Source: Spirochaetaceae bacterium
GTDB taxonomy: Bacteria; Spirochaetota; Spirochaetia; Treponematales; Breznakiellaceae
Length of the DNA stretch: 8,430 nt
Direction of reading: 5' to 3'
NCBI GenBank assembly: GCA_031258615.1
Contig: JAIRMP010000139.1
Span: forward strand, 1 to 8,430
The position numbers were made by a program, and so were the translations under genes. Below the pieces are notes generated by a model, which was not told where the DNA came from, did not search any database, and saw only the letters and a list, made by a program, of their open reading frames with translations. Shown here in pieces: positions 1-4,159 of this stretch. The first letter of the stretch is position 1. Each line of letters starts with the position of its first letter.

Positions 1-529
1 AACTGGCTCCATAGCGTATAGAACCCATCGCGTTCATGGGAACTCAGTGTTCCAAGCAGGTCGCTGATCCGTTGGGATGACAGGTTAGAGATCGGCAATG
101 AATCGTGGCCATGCAGCCATTCGTTACAGTACATGAGCGGGTCGCCGGAAGCAACCATTCACATGGCCAATGTCAATATTTCCTGCCATGTTGCGGGATC
201 GCGGAGGCGAGTGCCCCGGTCAGCCCCACTTTATCGGAAACTTTACGCAGAAAATAGGACATGCCATACGCTTTCACTGACGATCCGCGCAAGTCGTCAA
301 CTTAATACAACGGACTGTTGGCGATGACGGGGATTGGCTTCCCATCTGCCTTCCACTTGTCTATGTAGCTTTGTTTGTAAACCTTTTTGTAAACCTTTTC
401 GCCTGTTACCGGGTCGATTTTGCCAATCGGGGTTCGGTGTTGTCGTGGTTTTCCCCCGTCGTTTCGGTATCCATCGGCAAGATAGATGGATTGGTATTTC
501 CCAACTTTTTGAATGACCTCGAAGCTCAT
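1..529 (-). pseudogene. Decayed IS1634/IS4-type transposase, N-terminal part, cut by window edge
   Basis: The minus strand from an ATG at 529 encodes about 75 residues (starting MSFEVIQKVGKYQSIYLADG, containing PIGKIDPVTGEKVYKKVY) up to a TAA at 304-302. Past that stop the same frame continues with SSVKAYGMSYFLRKVSDKVG, as expected of one protein. Near 189-190 one base appears lost, because the following residues (WQEILTLAM) lie in another frame. That frame then has a TGA at 161-159 where a residue, probably Trp, would stand, and resumes with MVASGDPLMYCNEWLHGHD to the window edge. The order of a basic N-terminal segment, a YLL-like helical segment and ASGDPLMYCNEWL resembles IS1634-type DDE transposases of the IS4 superfamily; that family call is from memory. 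There are two in-frame stops and one frameshift, so no full protein can be made. A strong ribosome-binding site (AGGGGAG, 7 bases before the ATG) survives. Confidence 0.75.
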
Positions 530-547
530 CTGCTGTCTCCCCTCTCA

Positions 548-576
548 TATGTTGTTATAATAATTATGACAACATA
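548..576. repeat. 29-bp dyad upstream of the transposase remnant
   Basis: TATGTTGT (548-555) and ACAACATA (569-576) are perfect reverse complements. Inside them, after one mismatch, ATAA (557-560) pairs with TTAT (564-567) around a 3-base centre. The dyad covers the proposed -10 of the minus-strand transposase. It could be an operator, a terminal structure of the dead element, or both. Confidence 0.55.
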
Positions 577-592
577 GTAGGGGAGAAAACAA
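563..592 (-). promoter_or_regulatory. Candidate promoter of the IS1634-type transposase remnant
   Basis: On the minus strand TTGTTT (592-587) is followed after 18 bases by CATAAT (568-563), a fair sigma-70-type pair lying about 35 bases upstream of the ATG at 529. The -10 lies inside the 548-576 dyad, so a protein bound there would block transcription. Called on consensus match only. Confidence 0.4.
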
Positions 593-628
593 GGAAAATT
601 GACTGAAATATATCGAAATGTGTAGGCT

Positions 629-751
629 TTATGCAGACTCAGAGAACTTTATAACGGGATGCCGCTCTGTTGTTATAAATCCATTCGGGATTTCAGGTCT
701 CCACTGCCTTTCATCAAGCAACGACTTCATCCGCAAAATCCGTTCTTCCAT
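629..751 (-). pseudogene. 40-codon stub, ISAzo13-like transposase N-terminus fused to unrelated tail
   Basis: ATG at 751 to TAA at 631-629 encodes 40 residues. The first 18 (MEERILRMKSLLDERQWR) look like the start of ISAzo13-type transposases, where a LL-DERQ-R helix precedes the helix-turn-helix region. After RQWR the expected continuation is missing and the chain reads PEIPNGFITTERHPVIKFSE before stopping, so the element has been cut and joined to other sequence. A good ribosome-binding site (AGGAGAG, 8 bases before the ATG) and a near-consensus promoter lie upstream, so the stub could still be expressed. It has no DDE catalytic domain. The family call rests on one short motif and is tentative. 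Confidence 0.5.
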
Positions 752-790
752 ACTGTTTTCTCTCCTGTATTCTTGTCTTGAAAACAGTAT
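750..790. repeat. 11-bp perfect inverted repeat over promoter and start codon
   Basis: ATACTGTTTTC (750-760) and GAAAACAGTAT (780-790) are perfect reverse complements separated by 19 bases. One arm covers most of the -10 box of the minus-strand promoter and the other overlaps the first two bases of the start codon at 751, with the ribosome-binding site between them. This is the geometry of an operator pair, or of an RNA hairpin over the translation start. Confidence 0.6.
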
Positions 791-814
791 AGCTCATCAT
801 CACAATTTGTTCAA
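786..814 (-). promoter_or_regulatory. Sigma-70-type promoter for the 40-codon stub
   Basis: On the minus strand TTGAAC (814-809) is followed by exactly 17 bases and TATACT (791-786), one of the better consensus matches in the window. The implied transcript starts near 779 and reaches the ATG at 751 after a leader of about 28 bases that holds the AGGAGAG ribosome-binding site. Confidence 0.6.
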
Positions 815-1167
815 GTTATTATTTCACAAGTCCTTACAGTATGCATAGCCTTTGTCACGTCCCGGTCAGTCTTATTCCGTTTGCTGCCTTTGCTGGTCTT
901 ACCGTCTATCGCTGCTATTTCAGGCATACCTACTGTCTCCTCTCCGTTTGCCGCCTTGGCTTCCGGCTCGTTTCAGCCAGCTTGTCTACCCCTCTTTCGC
1001 ACGCGCAAATGCGGCTATTTCGCTCCATTCATTAGCGTTAGACAACACTCCAATCAACGTTATCATCACTATATCCGACAGTAAATGTTCTACATACGGC
1101 TGAAACCTCTTGTCTTCCAAGGATTCAAATAACTTGCTAAAATCCAACAAAGCCTCGATATCAACAT
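811..1167 (-). pseudogene. Decayed ISAs1-type transposase, internally deleted
   Basis: From about 1162 the minus strand reads DIEALLDFSKLFESLEDKR, then HLLSDIVMITLIGVLSNANE and WSEIAAFARAKEG before TAG (988-986). This is the conserved N-terminal helical domain of ISAs1-family transposases. The next recognisable pieces are VDKLAETS, then, after a frameshift near 961, AKAANGEETVGMPEIAAIDG followed by KTSKGSKRNKTDRDVTKAMH, ending at TGA 813-811. IAAIDGKT is the ISAs1 motif carrying the first catalytic Asp. About 30-40 residues normally lying between the ARAKE and VDKLAE blocks are missing, and everything after KAMHTV is gone. No proper start codon is in frame before DIEAL: an ATG at 1167 is two bases out of phase, so the start may also be frameshifted. 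An open frame runs upstream to 1297 but that extension looks like non-coding flank. Confidence 0.7.
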
Positions 1168-1204
1168 TTTCGTATCTATTCAGTCGCCTGCGGGGGGTAG
1201 CGGA

Positions 1205-1248
1205 AATCGGCGGAATGTAGGGGCTTTTAGCCCCGAAATGAGCCGATT
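1205..1248. repeat. G+C-rich nested hairpin
   Basis: AATCGGC (1205-1211) pairs with GCCGATT (1242-1248), and within it GGGGCT (1220-1225) pairs with AGCCCC (1229-1234) around TTT. Flanking G-rich words recur (GGGGGGTAGC near 1190, GGGGGGCGGTAGC near 1258). It may be a REP-like palindrome or the end of a dead element. There is no T-run, so it is not a standard intrinsic terminator. Confidence 0.5.
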
Positions 1249-1331
1249 GGGAGCGAAGGGGGGCGGTAGCACCCTTTATTAAAGCACTTGAGAGCAAGAA
1301 AAGGTCCCCAAATCATGCTACGCCTGAATAG

Positions 1332-1412
1332 TTACACATTTTCAATACAGATTTTCCCGTATTCGCTCATTAGTTCCGAGATTTCCCGCATTTTGACGCT
1401 CTTTTTCGCCAT
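1332..1412 (-). pseudogene. 26-codon orphan frame with strong ribosome-binding site
   Basis: ATG at 1412 to TAA at 1334-1332 encodes a 26-residue basic start (MAKKSVKMREISELMSEYGK, then ICIENV). GGAGGGGG sits just upstream of the ATG, and the minus-strand pair TTCCCA-17-TACACT about 30 bases further upstream could serve as a promoter. The MREISELM helix resembles the opening of helix-turn-helix transposases, for example IS21-type IstA, but it is too short to assign. Given its position it is most likely the 5' stub of another dead element; a real small peptide cannot be excluded. Confidence 0.35.
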
Positions 1413-1522
1413 ATCCCCCTCCAATGCGAATCAATATATTCAGTGTACACCATTTCTACGTTATTGGGAATTTCTATGCGTTTATCCTGCCGTACTATTG
1501 ACTAGATTTTTTAAAAAGGCTG

Positions 1523-1531
1523 TGTTATAGT
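1523..1531 (+). promoter_or_regulatory. Candidate extended -10 promoter of tlyC-mscS
   Basis: TG (1523-1524), one base, then TATAGT (1526-1531) forms an extended -10 box about 40 bases before the tlyC start. A TTGACT lies at 1498-1503, but the spacing would be 22 bases, too long for a normal -35, so the extended -10 reading is preferred. Confidence 0.4.
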
Positions 1532-1571
1532 ATTTACAGGGTTTAACCTTAACAGGCCGTGCCCGCAAAAA

Positions 1572-2354
1572 GTGAATATACCGGACTATCTTAAACATTT
1601 TTTTAAGAAAGACGACCTCGAACGCAAAACTTACGAGGCGCTTGAAACCGACCAGCGGAAAATGATTCGCGGAATTGTGGAATTCGGCGAAACCACCGTT
1701 AAGGAGGTAATGGTGCCGCGTGTGGATACGTTGTTGTTGCCCGCAGACCTCCCCAAAGAGGAACTGCTGTCGCGTATAGCCTGTAGCGAACATTCCCGCT
1801 TTCCCGTTTACCGCGACACGATAGACAACGTCATCGGTATAGTGTACGTCAAGGATGTGCTCAAAAAACTGATAGAAAACGGCGATTTCGAGATAACAGA
1901 CATACTCCGAAAGCCGTTTTTTGTGCCGGATTCCAAACATATAGACGAATTGTTGAGGGAATTCCAGCGTCACCGTGTCCATATAGCGGTTGTCGTTGAC
2001 GAGTATGGCGGCGTTTCCGGTATTGTCTGCATGGAAGACATCCTGGAGGAAATAATAGGCGATATTCAGGACGAGTTTGACCATGAACGTGAAGAAATAA
2101 TAAGCCTGAACGACAACTCATGGCTGTGCGACGCCCGTTTTAACCTGGAGGACCTCGCCGAAACGCTCGGCGTGCAGTTTCCCGTGGATGATTTTGATAC
2201 GCTTGGCGGCTTTGTTTTCGATCTGTTTGGGCGTATACCTGTGCGTTACGAAAAGGTCAGCTTCAAAAACCTGGACTTTATTGTACAGGAAATCGAGGGG
2301 CGCAAGATCAATACAATAAAAATAATACGCAATACCGGTAAACCTGATGTTTAA
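1572..2354 (+). CDS. tlyC: TlyC/CorC-family CBS-domain protein
   Basis: This is a 260-residue soluble protein of the CorC/TlyC (hemolysin C) family. The entry to the first CBS domain is EVMVPRVDT (residues 45-53), continuing through SRFPVYRDTIDNVIGIVYVK (75-94). The second CBS domain ends with VVDEYGGVSGIVCMEDILEE (141-160), the family hallmark, followed by IIGDIQDE. Residues about 178-255 form the C-terminal CorC_HlyC domain (TLGGFVFDLFGRIP at 210-223). The membrane DUF21 domain of larger relatives is absent, as in spirochaetal TlyC and enterobacterial CorC/YbeX. Relatives have been linked to late ribosome assembly, Mg/Co homeostasis and, in spirochaetes, haemolysis or matrix binding; which applies here is unknown. 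The start is GTG at 1572, chosen because the family N-terminus follows directly and no ATG occurs between the upstream stop (1512) and residue 31. No clear Shine-Dalgarno precedes it. It is followed by mscS after 33 bp, probably in one transcript. Confidence 0.9.
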   Translation: MNIPDYLKHFFKKDDLERKTYEALETDQRKMIRGIVEFGETTVKEVMVPRVDTLLLPADLPKEELLSRIACSEHSRFPVYRDTIDNVIGIVYVKDVLKKLIENGDFEITDILRKPFFVPDSKHIDELLREFQRHRVHIAVVVDEYGGVSGIVCMEDILEEIIGDIQDEFDHEREEIISLNDNSWLCDARFNLEDLAETLGVQFPVDDFDTLGGFVFDLFGRIPVRYEKVSFKNLDFIVQEIEGRKINTIKIIRNTGKPDV

Positions 2355-2387
2355 AGTACGGGTATTATCTGAAAAAGGATTAAAAAA

Positions 2388-3755
2388 ATGAAAAATAAGC
2401 TTTTTTTATTACCGCTTTTATTTATGTTACGGTTACCGGCAATTTCCGCCCAGGATACCGGCGACAGTATCAGCGTTACGGAAAAACTGGAAGCGGATGC
2501 CGCATCGGTAACGGAAGCCATTGAAGAAACGTTGGGAGACACCGCGGCATCCGCTGCCGGCATACTGGGAGCGGATAACCATAACCTTCTTGTCCGAATA
2601 GGCATCGCCGCCGCCATATCCATTTTACAGATTTTGCTGATATGGCTTACGTGGAGATTTTTCGCGTTTATTACAAAAAAGGTGCAGGTCTACGGCAGGC
2701 AGCATTTCCATCCGGTGAAAGTCAAAAAAGTTGTTTTGATGGATGTTGAGCAGATACTTAAACTTTCCGCCCAGGTAATATCCATATTAAAACTGATTGT
2801 CGGCTTGTTTCAGCTTATTATCACAATACCAATAATATTCCATCTGTTTGAAACAACACGGGATATAGCGTCCAAACTGTTTGGCTACATACTTACCCCG
2901 GTAAAACAGTTTGTCTTTGGGCTTATAAATTATATACCCAACCTGTTTGCCATCGCCATTATCCTCTTAATCTCGCGTTATATTCTGCGTACCGTAAAAT
3001 TCTTTGCTACACAGATTGAACGGAAAAAACTCGTTGTTTCAGGATTTTATTCCGATTGGGCGCAGCCGACATTCAACATTCTGCGCGTACTGATATACGC
3101 CTTTACAATAGCGTTCATATACCCGTACCTGCCCAATTCAGACTCTGACATTTTTAAGGGCATATCGGTTCTTGTCGGCGTGCTTTTTTCGCTCGGTTCA
3201 AGCTCCGTAATAAGCAACCTGATCGCCGGCATTGTTATGACGTATATGCGGCCTTTCAAGGTTGGCGACCGGATCAAAATAAATGACGTGACCGGCTTTG
3301 TTGTTGAACGCGGTCCGATGAATACCAGGATCCGGACGCACAAAAACGAATTCGTATCATTTCCCAATCAAATGTTACTGAATACAAGTGTTACCAACTA
3401 TAATTCATCAACGGCGGAAGGTCTTGACGGGTATATTGCGCACACGATAGTTACGATGGGCTACGATGTTCCGTGGCAGACGGTACATGACATCCTTATC
3501 AACGCGGCGCTAAAGATGGAGCTTGCGGAAAAAACGCCGCCCCCTTTCGTGAATCAGACCAAACTTGACGATTTTTACTGCTGGTACGAGATAAATGTTT
3601 ATACAAAGGACGTGGACAGGCTGCCCGCCGTATATTCCGAACTGTACAAAAATATACAGGACGGCTTCACCGCCGCCAACATAAGTATGTTCGCACCGCA
3701 CTACCATGTAAGGATGAACCCGCCCGCTGAGGCGCCGCAGACAAACCCGATGTAA
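2388..3755 (+). CDS. MscS-family mechanosensitive ion channel
   Basis: This is a 455-residue inner-membrane protein that should open under membrane tension and release small solutes during osmotic downshock. Residues 1-21 are a cleavable-looking signal peptide (KNK, then a hydrophobic run ending AISA before QD). A short acidic linker (24-63) follows, then hydrophobic segments around 68-95, 128-154, 165-203 and 229-247. The pore helix and start of the beta domain are clear: GVLFSLGSSSVISNLIAGIV (264-283) and YMRPFKVGDRI (286-296), the MscS signature. VTGFVVERGPMNTRIRTHKN (301-320) and FPNQMLLNTSVTNYN (325-339) continue the cytoplasmic vestibule, with the alpha/beta domain to about 443 and a Pro-rich tail. 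It is longer than E. coli MscS (286 residues) because of the extra N-terminal part. The ATG is preceded by AAAGGAT. It is probably co-transcribed with tlyC. Confidence 0.92.
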   Translation: MKNKLFLLPLLFMLRLPAISAQDTGDSISVTEKLEADAASVTEAIEETLGDTAASAAGILGADNHNLLVRIGIAAAISILQILLIWLTWRFFAFITKKVQVYGRQHFHPVKVKKVVLMDVEQILKLSAQVISILKLIVGLFQLIITIPIIFHLFETTRDIASKLFGYILTPVKQFVFGLINYIPNLFAIAIILLISRYILRTVKFFATQIERKKLVVSGFYSDWAQPTFNILRVLIYAFTIAFIYPYLPNSDSDIFKGISVLVGVLFSLGSSSVISNLIAGIVMTYMRPFKVGDRIKINDVTGFVVERGPMNTRIRTHKNEFVSFPNQMLLNTSVTNYNSSTAEGLDGYIAHTIVTMGYDVPWQTVHDILINAALKMELAEKTPPPFVNQTKLDDFYCWYEINVYTKDVDRLPAVYSELYKNIQDGFTAANISMFAPHYHVRMNPPAEAPQTNPM

Positions 3756-3845
3756 TCCACCAGGTAAAGATGACGCCCAGGCCGAGGAGTCACGGGCAAA
3801 CTCCTACCGTTGTTACATGGCTAGGCGAGGGGGCGTAGCGCCGTC

Positions 3846-3873
3846 ATTGCGAGGCGCGCAGCGCTGAAGCAAT
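3846..3873. repeat. ATTGCGAG...GAAGCAAT dispersed-repeat-like palindrome
   Basis: ATTGC (3846-3850) pairs with GCAAT (3869-3873). The context GTCATTGCGAGG...GCTGAAGCAATC is the pattern of a dispersed palindromic repeat seen in intergenic regions of many unrelated bacteria (recognised from memory). It does not code. Confidence 0.5.
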
Positions 3874-3875
3874 CG

Positions 3876-3898
3876 TGGCAAGCGCGAGGCGCTTGCCA
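3876..3898. repeat. 10-bp perfect hairpin
   Basis: TGGCAAGCGC (3876-3885) and GCGCTTGCCA (3889-3898) are perfect reverse complements around a GAG loop. The stem is strong but lacks a following T-run, so it is a repeat unit rather than a textbook terminator, though it could slow polymerase or protect the 3' end of the mscS message. Confidence 0.6.
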
Positions 3899-3946
3899 TA
3901 GGAGTTTGCGCCGCCAGCCTAGCGGCTGGCTTACCGCAAACTCCTA
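3899..3946. repeat. Nested inverted repeat
   Basis: TAGGAGTTTGCG (3899-3910) and CGCAAACTCCTA (3935-3946) are 12-bp perfect reverse complements. Nested inside, GCCAGCC (3913-3919) pairs with GGCTGGC (3924-3930). It abuts the preceding hairpin directly, giving a run of stems across 3876-3946. Confidence 0.6.
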
Positions 3947-4040
3947 CCTACTCGTAAAGCCGCTCGGAAGGACAACTCGTAACCCGTTCTCTTTCACGCT
4001 CAGCGTATAGCAAGGACAATGACTCAGCTATTGGCGTACG

Positions 4041-4070
4041 TTTGGTGCAGGCTGGCCTGCTTTGGTGCAG
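4041..4070 (+). repeat. 10-bp direct repeat upstream of smc promoter
   Basis: TTTGGTGCAG occurs at 4041-4050 and 4061-4070, a 20-base period (about two helical turns) that would place two bound proteins on the same face of the DNA. It ends 8 bases before the proposed -35 of smc. It might be an activator site or chance. Confidence 0.4.
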
Positions 4071-4078
4071 ACAGAGGC

Positions 4079-4108
4079 TTGGCGCAAAGCGGGGGGGCGG
4101 GGTATAGT
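4079..4108 (+). promoter_or_regulatory. Candidate smc promoter with G7 tract in the spacer
   Basis: TTGGCG (4079-4084), an 18-base spacer and TATAGT (4103-4108) form a plausible sigma-70-type promoter. The spacer contains G7 (4091-4097), C, then GGGG (4099-4102). The implied start is near 4115, giving a leader of about 42 bases before the TTG codon at 4157. GATAAT at 4111-4116 is an alternative -10. Confidence 0.45.
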
Positions 4109-4145
4109 GGGATAATAGCGATTAGTGATACGGATACGTTTTTTC

Positions 4146-4159
4146 AGGAGTTCCTGTTG
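4146..4159 (+). promoter_or_regulatory. Ribosome-binding site and TTG start that fix the smc N-terminus
   Basis: AGGAG (4146-4150) is followed after 6 bases by TTG (4157-4159). Translation from here gives MFLKSLDIFGFKSFADKTHI, the standard SMC N-terminus. An ATG at 4019 is in the same frame but would add 46 residues of no family resemblance, would have no good Shine-Dalgarno, and lies upstream of the proposed promoter. Confidence 0.75.

Larger units (their letters stand above)
3796..3948. repeat. 13-bp direct repeat bounding the palindrome cluster
   Basis: GCAAACTCCTACC occurs at 3796-3808 and again at 3936-3948. The second copy is also the right arm of the 3899-3946 inverted repeat, so a GCAAACTCC-type word appears three times in about 150 bases, twice direct and once inverted. 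All palindromes of this spacer lie between the two direct copies. Confidence 0.65.

Noticed and set aside
618..1103. Plus-strand open frames at 618-848, 841-1035, 852-1103 and 881-1084
   Set aside because: They are opposite the minus-strand transposase remnants, which carry recognisable family motifs; the plus frames do not.
1498..1531. TTGACT (1498-1503) as the -35 partner of TATAGT (1526-1531)
   Set aside because: The 22-base spacing is outside the working range; an extended -10 promoter explains the site better.
1482..2084. 200-codon open frame on the minus strand, antisense to tlyC
   Set aside because: It lies almost wholly opposite the conserved CBS-domain gene and shows no recognisable motif; it is a codon-usage shadow.
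3796..3948. CRISPR array in the mscS-smc spacer
   Set aside because: The repeats are unequal palindromes without regular spacers, and no cas gene is present.
4019..4156. ATG at 4019 as the smc start
   Set aside because: It adds 46 residues without family resemblance. The TTG at 4157 has AGGAG six bases upstream and gives the standard SMC N-terminus.
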